Positions 1-11,139 of a stretch of DNA of 64,000 nt are shown piece by piece (the first letter of the stretch is position 1; every line of letters starts with the position of its first letter). The DNA comes from Undaria pinnatifida. Lineage: Eukaryota; Sar; Phaeophyceae; Laminariales; Alariaceae. The translations under genes were made by a program, and so were the position numbers. The stretch lies in contig JABAKD010000012.1 in assembly GCA_012845835.1 (NCBI GenBank), forward strand, positions 14,663,195-14,727,194, in the 5' to 3' direction. The notes under the pieces are model-generated. The model did not search any database, was not told the origin of the DNA, and saw nothing but the letters and a program-made list of their open reading frames with translations.

Positions 1-160
1 ACACTCACGTCGTTTTGCGAAGCAGTTCCCGCGACATATTTTTTGTTCGTTCGAGGGTTGCCAGGGGCTGGCTCGCCGAGGCAGTTCTTGCGATGGGCGA
101 CCACGTGGTCTGCGACAAAGAGGCAGCAGTGGTCGAGACGAATGCGCACGCCTTTTTTTG
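1..160. other. unassigned left edge
   Basis: No gene or repeat is recognised here. Two overlapping open frames run from this stretch into the SINE-like repeat to its right, but neither has a recognisable domain and I treat both as chance. Confidence 0.4.
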
Positions 161-525
161 GTTTCTCTGTTTTTCTCATCCTTTCTATTATCTTCGCACT
201 CTTCCTCGCTCCTTGTCCCTCCCTAAACGTAACTCAGACCCGGGGTCACTACTATATGCAGGTTCTTCTCCCCCCTCCCCACTACGGTACGTGCCTTCAT
301 TTTTATCGCGAAAACTTCTGCTTTTTTTCCCTCGTCGACTCGCATCGAATTGTGCATATCCACGCTGCCAGGCGCTCTACGCAGTTGGTTCCTTTCCTTG
401 GATTTACAATTTTTGCAAATAACTCAAAAGTCCGACCCACGTAGGATTCGAGCCCCACAAGCAACTCTAGTAGCGTTCGAGGGTAACCAACATTGATAAG
501 ACCACCGGGCCGACCGGATACAATG
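160..525 (-). mobile_element. tRNA-derived SINE copy (minus strand)
   Basis: Read on the minus strand, the right end holds a tRNA-like head. An A-box-like GGTGGTCTTATCAA lies near 490-510 and a B-box-like GGGCTCGAATCC near 442-458, about 50 bases downstream. The body to the left (about 200-350) shares long stretches with 13440-13660 and, inverted, with 54490-54640. Examples are the TCCCTCCCTA block, the ACTCAGACCCGGGGTC block and a TCGTCGACTCGCATCGAATT block. The arrangement of a pol III-type head and a shared body is that of a tRNA-derived SINE. The copy has diverged and its ends are approximate. Confidence 0.6.
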
Positions 526-1690
526 CCGTTGCACTTTTTTTTTTACCAAACTGCATCCAACTATATCCAACTAATGGGACGCTCCGCAATACCAGGTAGG
601 GAGGGTGTTGGCAGGCTACCACGTTCGGGTGGGTAGGAAAACGTGAAATAATAAAATAATGGTGTTTGTTAAGAAAACAGGACAACTAACAGTGCCGAAA
701 CCGATTAACATCACAACCCCTAGGCCAACTCACCCCACCAACAGTAAAGTTACAATACAAAAAAAAAACTGGGGTATCATTTTTATAACTTTTTCCAACC
801 TACTTTTCATCTCTACTTTGGTATCAAAAAGGTTTTAGTATAAGCGTCACCTCTCATGAAGACCTTAGGACAGGCGCCACAAGGCGTGGCAAGCCGGTTT
901 CACCGTCTGTTTTCTCTTACTATGGTCGCTCTGAAATCGGGTACCCACCTGAATCTAAAATGCGTTCCGTACAACTGCAAACCTTATTCATAGAGCGGAG
1001 TTAGGATCGATCACGAAGAGTTTTTCATCTCTACTGAAAGTTCTGTATTTGCGGAAGTATTTTGGTAAAAAGCGAAAAAGCCTACTGTAAGAAAGCTGAA
1101 AAAACGAAAAAAAAGAACTTACGCTTGTCGGTTTTTTTCTGCATAAAGCAAAAAATTAGGTGAAAGGGTGTAGAGGGCCGGGCAACCGCACCGCTCGAGC
1201 TGTGCCACCACTCGCGAGCGCACAACACTGAGCAGAGTCGCTCCCAAGGCCATTCGCAAGTTATGGCTAATCGCAGAAGGAGCAGTGCGTTCCTAAGCTT
1301 TATTCGTGGGGATGAAAAATAGACCGCAACGAGGTGGCCGACCGATCCAGCCCGCTGAAGGCAATAGCTGAGACTTTCGTCGGGCTAGGCGTTGTAGCGC
1401 GACGGGTTGGTGGTGGATTTCACTCCCCAAAGGCACCGACACCTACCTACGAGTCGGGACGACTCCAGTGGGACAACATCCCGGATGACTTCCGCGAGCG
1501 TTGCTGCTTTAGTGACGGTTCTGTGCCGGGTGAACGATTGTTTTGCGAGCCAATTGTTGCTGCTTTAGTGACGGTTCTGTGCCGGGTGAATGATTGTTTT
1601 GCGAGCCAATGGAGGCTCGTACGTCTTGTTTTTTAACCATCACTTTCCTCTCGGGCTAAACTCATAAGAGATTTTACCCTCAGCTATATT
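525..1690. other. AT-rich spacer with short tandem duplication
   Basis: No exon-like sequence was recognised. At about 1495-1610 a stretch of roughly 55 bases (CTGCTTTAGTGACGGTTCTG and what follows, ending GCGAGCCAAT) is present twice in tandem with few differences. The open frame at 1334-1636 simply runs through this duplication. Around 870-910 there is a fragment (AAGGCGTGGCAAGCC) also seen near 3536 and 6375, so part of this spacer is old repeat. Confidence 0.5.
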
Positions 1691-1965
1691 ATCAGCAAGC
1701 TGTGGTCAAAGGTGTCTTCCCTTCCCCCCCCTCGGGAATTGCTTACCCTTTTATTGCGCATAGGGTTCAGCATTCCCACTTTTCAGCTTGTTATGCTCGT
1801 CGACTAGCATCGAATTTTGCCAACTCACGCTATCGTGCTTTCGGACTGTCGACTTGTAAAAAGAGTCCCTGGTGATATTCGAACCCACGACCACAACCTC
1901 AACAGTTACGCGGCTTACTATTGGACCACCGCGGACGCCGGCCTCGTACACGTTAGGATTCAACC
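1690..1965 (-). mobile_element. tRNA-derived SINE copy (minus strand)
   Basis: This copy matches the SINE nested in the LINE at 50637-50959. Both share, in order, a GTGGTCAAAGGTGTC-like block, a C-rich stretch, ATTGCGCATAGGGTTCAGCA, a TCGTCGACTAGCATCGA-like block and GCCAACTCACGCT. On the minus strand the head carries the A-box-like GCGGTGGTCCAATAG (near 1918-1935) and the B-box-like GTGGGTTCGAATATC (near 1875-1890). No target-site duplication was identified for this copy. Confidence 0.65.
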
Positions 1966-2034
1966 CTCGTCGACATTGATAAATCTCCGAAACTTCATCA
2001 ACAACTGACCTTATTGTACATGAGTAGGTATACT

Positions 2035-2390
2035 TGTCATTTTTGCCTCTGTTTTCGGACATATCTCTTCGTATGCGCACTTTCAGCCAAAGTGCCAAGG
2101 GCGTGGACACAATTCGGACCGCGCGGTCACTGCGATCGAGGCTTGGGCGCTATCGATGCAGTGTGTCCCGCATAGCAAGCCTCCCTCAAAGTTGTTTTGT
2201 CCGCGGGGGTGGATGAGACGAAACATCCGGGTTTCTGCATGAGAGGCAGTTTTTTTCGTGCGTGTTTTTTTCTGTGTTTTTCGCCAGAAAGATCACAAAC
2301 GACGGACAAAAGACTACATGCGGAGAGCATAACGCCACAACCCTGCCGCCCAGCAGCAGCAGTAGGCAACACCGTGTCGTATCGTTAAGA
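2035..2390. repeat. dispersed repeat, copy 1 (partner at 56995-57345)
   Basis: The segment is homologous, in the same orientation, to 56995-57345. Shared blocks in order are ACATCTCTTCGT, ACACAATTCGGACC/GCACAATTCGACC, GGCTTGGGCGC, a GCAGTGTGTCCCGCA block, CGGGTTTCTGC/CGGGTTTCCGC, and a right end ACGCTACAACCCTGCCGC with CAGCAGCAG. Fragments of its right end recur at about 57600-57760 and 60150-60205 (ACATGCGGAGAGCA). Several 60-120 codon open frames here are by-products of the repeat. Confidence 0.65.
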
Positions 2391-2399
2391 TCGACCCTT

Positions 2400-3334
2400 A
2401 AGAAAAACGAAAATAAAACGTACATATTGCTGCGCGGTGCCCTAAGTACAACCGCCGAATGTCACAAACTTTAAGACAAGTCTTGAACAAGCGTTATGTT
2501 AGGGCCACAGTCCAAACGAGGAAAAAATATCGCAAAAAAACTAAACGAAAAAAAAACGAAAGACAGAACTAAAGAACAGCCGAGCCTCATTGGTCAGATA
2601 GCAGACACTATTAATAGAATTGCAGATCTCGATAACCCCGTTTTGCTTTTCGATTTAATTTAACAGCAAAGCCACTTCATTTGTACGAAATGGGGGTGAA
2701 TTTATCGAATTTTGGGATAAACAGCGCCAAGAGGAACATAGGGTGAGCGGTTCGCAGGCGCACGGTGGATGGGGTAGTACGTGAGGCTGCCACGGCGCTG
2801 GTTCGCCGTCGAAGCCAGCATATATGGGTAGGGTATGACCTCAAGGGGTGGCTATGCGAAAAAACAGAGGGTCAGGAAGTGCCTGTGGCGATACATTTTT
2901 CGATGAGGGTGCCATCAGTAATCCAACGGCTACCAACAATCAACCATGACCAACACACAACCTATCCAGCACCCCGGGGGGAGCGGATTGAACCACGAGC
3001 ACCACCTGATCTCAGGTGTGCCTCGGGTGTGGGAGTTGGGTGTATGCAGTATGCAGTTGCCTCGTTGGGTACATTCGCCTCGAGTCGGCGAGTCGGTGTC
3101 ATGTGGCGGTTGGTTTATTCTGTCAAGTCGCACCGCGAGTTTTAGCGTGGAAGATCAATCATTTTCAGTTTTGCTGTGCAGATATTTTGGATGTCATTTC
3201 GAACCTGTTTATTTCTTCAAAAGGGAAGGGCTCTTCCCCTTTTTCTTTTCTTTTTCTCTTCTTTTTTTGTTCAGATAATGTGTCCTCGTTTGGACTGGCC
3301 CTTATACCTCACTACAAACAATATTGACGTCATC
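2400..3334. other. spacer without recognised gene
   Basis: This stretch is A/T-rich to about 2700 and then mixed in composition. It contains one perfect CTATTAATAG palindrome at 2608. Overlapping open frames of 60-126 codons around 2765-3327 have no recognisable domain and no convincing splice borders. Confidence 0.4.
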
Positions 3335-4655
3335 TAATATATCTGCTACTATTGCTGTACCCCGTACAAGTGTGATGTCATATAATATGATAGTTTACTA
3401 TATACAGGGACTAGCGTACCCGATTTAGGAGGACCTCGGGACAGGCAAGTGCTAGTGTTACCGCTTGCACCTTACAGTAGTACCTCTGATATCCGATATT
3501 GGTATTATATAGATTTTTAGTGTAGGCATCGCAAGGCGTGACAAGCCGCTTTGAGGAGGTGTCTTTACTCTCCCAAAGAGCATTGGCACGCCTGGAACCT
3601 TGAACCGAAAATACTTGGGCTTGCTGTTGATTTGCTATCAAATCGAATAGATTCCCATCATAGCGTCTCCACCCTGGCCGCGAATTTTGGAAGAATATGA
3701 TATGTCCCAGAGTAGTTATCATGTGCAGCAAAACCGAACGGTCCACTTGGAACGAGATTGACAGCAAGTGGTTGGTGCTGGGAGTGTTTATTCATATCTG
3801 GGAGTGTTGCTTCATACGCTGGAGGTCCACGAGGGTATGGGTGCACATGGGATCACATAGGACTCATGGGGTGGAGCATGTGTGGACGCCGTAGGGCTCG
3901 CCCGCGGAAGGAGCCACGCGATACCGCTATGACCTGATCAGAAGAGCCACGAGGCAAAAGGCCGGGTTGCGAACGAGGCTCTGGCGATATATTTTCGGGC
4001 AAAAGTGTGGCCCAGATGTTCGTAGACGTTTCAGCAGTCCTCGTCGAGCCACAACGGCAGTATCACAACCTTTAGATTTGTCCCCACGGTGCCACTTGGA
4101 TGGCTAGCACCGTCTCCTGCGAGGCTTGTCCTGCGATAAATTTGCGTGTAAAGGTGTTTTCCGCGTCACGAGAAATCGCTGCCCACGTGACGGTACCTCT
4201 GCCCTACAGTCGAGCTGCACGGTCCCGCCGCAAAATTCTGTTGAGCTAATATCTATTCGGGTCGGTTGTCCAGAATTCGCCAGATCACATCGGACACAAA
4301 GAGATTTGAATGGAACGAACGGATTGGAGCAGCCTCGTTCCACTCCAACTGCTGTTTCAACGAGGTCGAAGTCAGTTAAGACGCCCCGAGTCCGTTTTCT
4401 CATGGGTGCTCTTAAAACGGATATCTCGCTGTATGTGGTCCCAGGTACAGGTTACGTGATTTTTCACGTTTCCAACCCAACGACGTGTCGGAAATGTAAA
4501 GGTACTGCATATTTTATCATATATCCGCTACTGCTGCTGTACCCAGTACAAATATGATATGATATTACACAGTAATTTATTACAAACAGGAGTTAAGTAG
4601 TAGGGTACCCGATTTAAGAGCACCTCGAAACAGGCAAGTGCTACCGCTCTTATGT
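3335..4655. mobile_element. element with about 145-bp terminal direct repeats
   Basis: About 145 bases at 3335-3480 and 4510-4655 are direct repeats. Each has a CTGTACCC.GTACAA block, a TATAATATGAT-like block, CGTACCCGATTTA and CGGGACAGGCAAGTGCTA or a close variant. They flank about 1 kb of internal sequence. Much of that interior (about 3540-4330) recurs in direct orientation at about 21290-22070. Part of the right interior (4408-4510, ACGTTTCCAACCCAACG) recurs at 6437-6540. The layout suggests an LTR-like or composite non-autonomous element. No gag, protease or reverse transcriptase motif was found inside, so the class is uncertain. Confidence 0.5.
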
Positions 4656-5570
4656 TAGGCCACTGTTTATGGTACCCCGATGTAGGCCATAGATCTTGAT
4701 CTATACAAGATTCGCCTACAGTCTGTGTACACTGCATGTGGAGACGAACGTTGGTTCTGACAATTTCCAAGATCCGAAAATCCACCGAAAAGGGGTGTTT
4801 CGTCCCGATCTCAGCCTGAGATCGGGATAAGGTGTTTCTTGTCCAGATGTTGTCTCGAAGTTAGGCAGCAAATTTGCCCCCCGCGCGCACACACGCACAG
4901 AACAGCAGTAATTCAAGAAGATGCGGCAGCTCCCTGGGCCACTTGCCGAGCAGCTGCCGCTTGACCCTCGCGCACCTCGGTCGCCATGGTTTGTAGCGTG
5001 TTGTGGCGCTGCGGCGCGTTTGTGTGTGTTTCGGCTTTTCGAAATCGTACTTGTACAACCACCCCTCTGAAACGTGCCGGCGAATATATTGAACATTGCT
5101 GTTAGCTTCTGCATCTAGACTCGTTACTACCGTCATCACCATACGCACTGTTTGGAAATCTTACGTCGGCATCCTGATCTTTAGGCGGCGAAACGAATGG
5201 CAGGAACATCTGTGACCTGGATCGGGGTACCATAAGCAATGGCCTTAGTACCGCTGGACTTACCGCTGATATCTTATCTGAGATTGCGTATCATATCTAT
5301 ATCGTCCTCTTCGTTTGTCCCCGATCAAAAAAAACAATTACGAATGTTTGGTTCAAGACAGCCCCCTGCTTGATAAGCTTTCAAACTAGAAGAACGGACG
5401 CTGTCTAGCCGTATCCCAATGCATCCAAACTAGTCTATACCACACCTTGAACTGAACATGTAGCGCTGACTATGCTTGACGACGTGCTTCGCTCGCAGGT
5501 CAGCAACGAACCAGGCAAGGTGTGTCTCAAGACTATCCAATTGTTACGTACAATTAACCCGCGTTGATTT
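4655..5570. other. spacer without recognised gene
   Basis: No exon-like or clearly repeated sequence was found. Minus-strand open frames around 4716-5148 overlap each other in different frames and match nothing I recognise. Confidence 0.4.
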
Positions 5571-5576
5571 GATTGG

Positions 5577-6310
5577 TAAGGGTCGTTCCTAACGACCAAA
5601 CGAAATTTCCAAAAACTTGCCAGTTTGGCAAGAAAAAATTGCCAACGCTTTCCAAAAAGACGACAAACTTTCTAACGCGAAACACTGCACATCTGGCAAG
5701 TTTTGGGAAATATTTGGCAAGTTTCTCATCATAACGCCCTCAGATTTTATTCAAACCCCTCACAGCAGCAGCAGAAGGGAGTCAACGGCACTCCGACGCT
5801 TTCCATGGCGTAAATGCTGGCGTGGAAAGAACTCCAGGCACAGCCCATGTACCTCAAAGGTTGGCAGTCCTTCCAGCCGGGCCAAATTCGCCTGGGAAAA
5901 GCTGGGGCGGCTGCTGTTTGTGATGGTGCTTCAGCACCCGCACAAAACGACGCCCATGTGGCATCCACGCGGGCCTCAGGGCCAGTGTCGCCAGCCCTCT
6001 CATAGGTGTTGGCAATGACACCGTGTATCCTCCGTATCTTCCGCTATTACAGAAGTCAGAGCAAGTCTAGCGTTGGGCGTCGTGGGGTGGTGGATTGTAC
6101 AACCTTGCGTCGGCGTTATTGGCTAAAATGGCAAAATGAAACGATGGCAGATCTCACTTTCCAAAAACTTGCCAACGAAGCGGAACGGAAATATCCAAAA
6201 AAAAAATTCGCAAGTTTTTTGCTATTTTGGCAAGTCCAAATTTCCAAAACCTTGCCAAATTGGCAAGAAACTTGCCAAAACAAAAGTGTCGTTAGAAATG
6301 ACCCTAAGGT
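5577..6310. mobile_element. non-autonomous DNA transposon with terminal inverted repeats
   Basis: The left end reads AAGGGTCGTTCCTAACGAC and the right end, reverse-complemented, reads AGGGTCATTTCTAACGAC. Just inside both ends are inverted, imperfect arrays of a CTTGCCAATTTGGCAAG-type palindromic word (left about 5608-5735, right about 6155-6285). The roughly 400-base centre is GC-richer and has no recognisable transposase. A MITE-like or captured-sequence element of about 730 bp fits best. Target-site duplications are not clear. Confidence 0.6.
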
Positions 6311-6720
6311 CAGACTTCTCAAGTCCGTGCAAAACTTGCATTTTCTCGTGCCACAGTATGCTTTCAGTGTAAGCGTCATGAGGCATGACAAGCCACAAGC
6401 CAGTCCGTTTTTCTGTTATTAATACGTAGCGTCCACGCTCTTAAAACGGTTACCTCGCTGCACATGTATCTTGTACCAGGCACATGTCACGTGGTTTATC
6501 ACGTTTCCAACCCAACGGCGTGTCGCAAATGTAAAGGTAACGTACCAGGTACCGGGTACCCTGGTACACGAAAACTATCCATATGGCAGGATATGATACA
6601 CTTCAATGAACGGAAAAAGGTACCTGGTACACACTAAAACTGCCACCAGGAGCTGGTTCCACCTGGGGTTGCCCGTGGGGTACAAAAATGGAGGGTTTTT
6701 ACCAGGGCTTTTCACGGGTC
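6310..6720. other. repeat fragments and TACCAGGTA-motif cluster
   Basis: 6437-6540 matches the right interior of the 3.3-4.7 kb element. At 6543-6640 the words GTACCAGGTACC, GGTACCCTGGTAC and GGTACCTGGTAC occur within about 100 bases, the densest local cluster of this motif in the window. No gene was recognised. Confidence 0.5.
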
Positions 6721-6960
6721 ATGACCCGACCCGCGGGTCGGGTCAAGGGGGTTTCAAAATCTCGCGGGTCGGGTCGGGTCGGGTCATCACGTTTTAAAAT
6801 CTCACGGGTCGGGTCGGGTCGGGTCAAGAGGTTTTCAAAATCTCGCGGGTCGGGTCGGGTCGGGTCAAAATGCTTCAAAATCTCGCGGGTCGGGTCGGGT
6901 CGGGTCAAGAGGTTTTCAAAATCTCGCGGGTCGGGTCGGGTCACGACCCGCGAGATACGG
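6720..6960. repeat. GGGTCGGGTC minisatellite array 1
   Basis: There are about five units of roughly 41 bases. Each has a (GGGTC)3-4 stretch, then a variable A/T-rich linker such as AAGAGGTTTTCAAAAT, then CTCGCG. The array ends in an inverted copy (ACGACCCGCGAGAT). It reads through in several frames as Asp-Pro-Thr-Arg-type peptides, which are artefacts of the repeat. Confidence 0.85.
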
Positions 6961-7299
6961 GTCACTTCGCGGGTCAAGCCATAATGACCCGTGAGTTGTT
7001 TTGGGCTGACCCGCGGGTCCAACCCGCGGATCTAGCCGGCGGATCCGCCTTTTTCAAACTTACAGGTGAGAGCCACGTTGATGCCGTGTAGGCGCCCCGC
7101 GGGTCGGGCCCGCGGGTCCGCCAATAAAATACAAACATTTCGGCTTCCTGCTTCCCTCGTGCCGATGCTCCGATCATATGTCATCACAGCGTGCAGAACA
7201 ATCACCAGGCAGTACCCCTAGCTACTCGTAACAAGGCATACAGCAATGTGACGCGAATCCCGTACCTACTGAAGCCGTAACAACAGCAGTAATATTACG

Positions 7300-7792
7300 G
7301 TCATACCAGTATGAAAAATGACCAAACGTAAAAAGGCAAGGAAGGGCAGTCGTCGTCGAAGCAGCAGCAGCAGCAGCAGCACTGGCAGCAGCAAGTACCA
7401 GCAGCAGACCCCGGATTCTCGCGGATCGCAGCCCCTGCTGACAGACCCACCGCCCCAGTTGTGGGCTTGCTGCCGGAGGCGGCTCAGCTAGGCTGCTTGC
7501 CGGGGCTGGAAACTGCACAGATACAAGATAGATACAGCAGTGTAGTAGTAGTAGTAGCTAGCTCGAGAATTATCATACCAGTACGAAATGTGACCGAACG
7601 TAAAAAAGCAAGAAGAGCAGCCGTTGTCGAAGCAGCAGCGGCAGCAAGCAGCAGCAGCAGCAGCAGCAAGCACCAGCAGCAGCAGACAACGCATCCTCGC
7701 GGATCGCACCCCCTGCTGACAGATCCACCGCCCCAGTTGTGGGCTTGCTGCCGGAGGCGGCTTAGCTAGGCTGCTTGCCGGGGCCGGAGATT
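7300..7792. repeat. tandem duplication of a roughly 230-bp CAG-rich block
   Basis: About 7300-7520 and 7560-7792 are two tandem copies. Shared blocks in order are ATACCAGTA, CGAACGTAAAAA, GTCGTCGAAGCAGCAGC or its variant, a long CAG tract, CTCGCGGATCGCA, CCCCTGCTGACAGA, CCACCGCCCCAGTTGTGGGC, and a GGAGGCGGCT.AGCTAGGCTG block. The CAG tracts differ in length. No coding role is evident. Confidence 0.85.
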
Positions 7793-7814
7793 GCACTTGC
7801 AAATTATATCTAGC

Positions 7815-7890
7815 TCTCTCGTCGGGTCGCTCGTCGGGTCGACCCGGTGGTCTAACGGTACGGGCATGTCCATGCATGTGGGTTGCGGTT
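7815..7890 (+). mobile_element. tRNA-like head (SINE fragment)
   Basis: The sequence CCCGGTGGTCTAACGGTACGG resembles the 5' half of a tRNA with its A box (TGGTCTAACGG). A weak B-box-like GGGTTGCGG follows near 7880. It does not fold as a complete tRNA by eye, so I call it a SINE head or tRNA relic. Confidence 0.35.
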
Positions 7891-8029
7891 TCTTTCCTAT
7901 TCCTCGCGCGCACACCACATCACATAATATCAGCTGCAAACAATGCCGATAAAAAACGCAGAGAACACGACATACTGGGAAAAGTACGAGGGGCCAAGGA
8001 CCAACCAACCGACCGAGGTATACATGCTT

Positions 8030-8365
8030 TGACCCGTGACTTTTTGACTTTGACCCGTGAGAAATGTCACGGGTCAAGTTCACGTGACCCGCCAGACGAC
8101 CCGAATCTCGCGGGTCACCCGGATTGTCGCGGGTCAGGTCGGGTCGGGTCAGGACGATTTCAAAATCTCGCGGGTCGGGTCGGGTCGGGTCAAGACATCT
8201 CGAAAATCTCGCGGGTCGGGTCGGGTCGGGTCAAGACGTCTCGAAAATCTCGCGGGTCGGGTCGGGTCGGGTCAAGACGTCTCGAAAATCTCGCGGGTCG
8301 GGTCGGGTCAGCTGACCCGACCCGACCCGACCCGACCCGCGAGATTTGACCCGACCCGTGAAAAG
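8030..8365. repeat. GGGTCGGGTC minisatellite array 2 with hairpin
   Basis: This is the same unit type as the array at 6.7-6.95 kb, in the same orientation. There are about five units of 41 bases, with the linker now AAGACGTCTCGAAAAT. At 8311/8312 the array flips at the palindrome GGGTCAGCTGACCC, so that GGGTC units face GACCC units across a potential hairpin with arms of at least 17 bases. Confidence 0.85.
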
Positions 8366-10090
8366 TTTTTACAAAAATACTGCACGAGTATCTCTCACCT
8401 GCGTTCGATTTCCAGTGCGTCCCATGGTACGGCGATCCTTCTCTCCGCAATGCTAGCACAGTATCTTCGTTCGATTTCGTCATATCCACGAGCCATACGG
8501 CTTGTGGCGATTCTCGTATTGTGTGATGCAATGTAGGCTTCCCGAGGCACTTCCAGCATTGCCCATGATATATCCATGCCCGCCCCCCCCCGTTCTCCCG
8601 GTCACTCGCTGATTTCCGCCGCGTTTTTCTCGTTGTGGCTCAAAGTACTTCCTTCGTTGGCGCTGGATTGCAGATGAGCAACGACAACAAGCAACCATGG
8701 CGAAGACCTTCTCCTGGTCAACAGCAAGCGCCTACTCAGGATGATAGTTGTCAATCTCCAAATACTCGTCAGACAATCACGTCGAGGCTATCAGAAGAAC
8801 AAATGACTATCGTGGTTTTCACGCAGTTGCTGTCATTGTGATTTTTGAGGAAAAGGGTTTCCCCATTTTTATTAAGGCGTTACTGCAACCTTGTGATATT
8901 CTCCTTCGCCCCCGGGGCATAGCAGACCAATAGCAACCCAGGGGACCGCCCGGCACTTATCTGTGTTCCAGCGACTCAAGGTCGGTCTCTGCAGTGAGGT
9001 GGCGTCGCGTGACATCTGTGGTGCACCTGTCGAGAAAGCCATAACGCGGAGTGGCCGAGTCGAAAGGTGGGTGGAATGGGCGTTGCACCCCCACAGAAAA
9101 AAATGTAGAATCACACCAACGGCGACTTTTGTTGCGAGAGCTTCTAGCTTTACTTTTCACAGACTTGATGAGCGCGTGCGACGTGTTTGCCGTGAACGGC
9201 GTGCGACCCCCTTGGCGAGACGACCATATTTACTCTGACGGGGTCCGGGCGATGTAGTTCCGAGCTTGTGAGCCAACTGTACAGGCCCTGGTTCATCGTC
9301 ATCATCGAGTTTCCTGTTGAACAAAGCAGTTTCTGTTGGCCCGGATGATGATAGATGACCTTTTTCGGCTTTCTCAACTGCTGCTGCTGTAGACTAGGGG
9401 CAGATCGATCATGCTCTGCTGGGTGCCGCTCGAGTTCAACAACAGCAGGCATATGTAGCTCATTGTCACACGATCGGTAGAGCAGAGGTCAATCGAACTG
9501 CCAGCTACTACTATGTCCGGACTGCTGCTCGTATGTGGTCCAGCTCTGGCAGTGAAAGAAAGTGGCAAATATATATCCCGCCACAAGTCGATGTTTCGCG
9601 GGCTATAAAAATGTTTCATACACAAACCCCATCATTTGTTTTATTCTGTGTAACTAATCTGTTGGCCCGTAGGGCTCATCTATCTCCAGGATGCACCCCG
9701 TGTCATAACGTCATAACTGGCAGACTTGATACTTTTTGGTGACTTTTGTGTGATGGGAGCAACAAAACCAGTGGCGTACCAACGTACTCTGATGCCAGGC
9801 AACAGGGCGTTCGGTGCTAAAGCGTTGACCGTGCCTCCCCGCCCTGCTCATGCCTACATGGCGTTGTTTTTACCGTGCAGAAGGTACCCCTTCCACGTAG
9901 TCAACGGCTCATCGCATTCTTCAGCGTGCGTCCCCTTTTCTGCTGTGCTTGCCACAACCGTACCAGCCCAGCAACCCCGGCCCTACCGGATCCCCAGGAT
10001 TTAACGAACGCGCTCTCCATATAACTCACTGCTGCTGTCCGTGTTCACTTGTGCCATACGAGAAAGCAGGGCTTGTAGCCTGCAACGGCG
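8365..10090. other. spacer with one tRNA-like fragment
   Basis: No secure gene. Near 9050 the words GCGGAGTGGCCGAGTCGAAAGG resemble the 5' half of a Ser- or Leu-type tRNA, but no matching 3' half follows. An open frame at 8674-8841 begins ATG-AGC-AAC right after a TTGCAG acceptor-like site and encodes a polar, Gln/Pro-rich peptide. There is no supporting splice donor. Other frames overlap without pattern. Confidence 0.35.
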
Positions 10091-10102
10091 GTACAACAGC
10101 AG

Positions 10103-10268
10103 TATCCCAAAGCAGGGCGCTGCTGAAGGCGGACCTGAACAAGTATCGCGCGAAAAAACGACCAACAGGGAGCGATAAAAAAAAGAGCCAGCGGCGTGAG
10201 CTCGAGCTAGGAGGAGGAGTGGTGCGATGGCCATCAATGAGCCCGCAGCGGTCAAGAGACACAAGAAG
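10103..10268 (+). CDS. putative internal exon, basic Lys/Arg-rich peptide
   Basis: An open stretch sits between acceptor-like sites (CAACAGCAG, ending at 10102) and a donor (AAGAAG then GTGGGT at 10269). It encodes a Lys/Arg-rich segment that includes LLKADLNKYRAKKRPTG and ends SMSPQRSRDTRR. Its composition and GC-rich third positions resemble the proven exons downstream. The phase (ends after two bases of a codon) does not join directly to the next good exon at 13786, so at least one exon would be missing between them. It may be a 5' exon of the large gene, an exon of another gene, or a chance frame. Confidence 0.35.
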
Positions 10269-10359
10269 GTGGGTTTATGATATGCTTCGAGTACAGCAGT
10301 AGCTACCATACCATGGTGGAACGCGCAAAGTGCTTAGAATTTTTGACGTTTTCCCGTAT

Positions 10360-10975
10360 GTGATAGGCGGTGCACTCCAGACAGGAGGACGTACGTATAT
10401 CATAGGCGGGCGGTGGTTGCACGTGGGTGCCTCTGTTCGTGTTTGGGTCATGTTGGTATACCGTATGCTTCGAAGTGCACCAGGAACACATTAACCTGGT
10501 ACAACAGTAAATGGCTGTTGATCGTGCGGTGGTGACATTTATTTTGTATCATACTGTCAAGTGTTTTTTTTTATTTTTATTTTTTATCCTCCGGCGGATG
10601 GGGAAAAATAAAGCTTTAGCTCACCACACTTCCGCGTATTTTCATACGCGTCGTGTGTCGATTTAACTCAGTTGCTTTCGCAGCCCAACGCTAGCTTGGT
10701 ATTTTGCAGTATAGACTAGACCTATGCGGTGGTGCACTCTACATGGGAGGACGTACATGTTAATCAGGCGGTGGTTGCTTCGTGGTTGGTGTTTGGGTTA
10801 CTTTGGTACTGCAGCATTGCCTGGTACAGCCTCATATGGCTAATGAGTGCGACTACTGCAGTGATGGTATCTGTGTTGTACATAGATGTACTACGAAGTG
10901 TTAGTGTTGGGCGTGTTCCGGTAAAGGCGGTGCACTCCAGACAGGAGGACGTACGTATGGTGTCATGAAGGCAGG
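10360..10975. repeat. GGCGGTGCACTCCAGACAGG dispersed repeat, three copies
   Basis: A block with the consensus GGCGGTGCACTCCAGACAGG, AGGACGTACGTA, a GGCGGTGGTTG word and GTGTTTGGGT occurs near 10368-10450, 10727-10800 and 10925-11010. Spacing is irregular (about 360 and 200 bases). A fragment of unknown repeat type. Confidence 0.6.
10586..10696 (+). repeat. 111-bp repeat, inverted partner at 26059-26169
   Basis: This sequence is nearly identical to the reverse complement of 26059-26169, with only about two or three mismatches by eye over about 110 bases. It contains ATCCTCCGGCGGATGGGGAA and GCTTTAGCTCACCACACTTC. High identity over only this length suggests a young terminal piece of a transposon or a MITE. 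No coding content. Confidence 0.8.
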
Positions 10976-11139
10976 CGTTGGTCGAGTGCGTTGTCCGTGT
11001 TTGGGTCATGATACAACAAAAATGCATTCTGCTGTATGCTGCTGTTCCGGTATGATACTTGTATAGACAATAGCAGTGAAAAGTATAATACACGACGTGC
11101 AACTTGTAGACATCGCAATCCTACGAGTAGCACTCGGCT

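Noticed and set aside
8674-8841. Possible first exon starting ATG-AGC-AAC after TTGCAG
   Set aside because: Peptide is polar and plausible, but no donor joins it to a later exon and third positions are not GC-rich.
9040-9100. tRNA gene of Ser or Leu type
   Set aside because: Only the 5' half is present; no anticodon arm, T arm or acceptor pairing.
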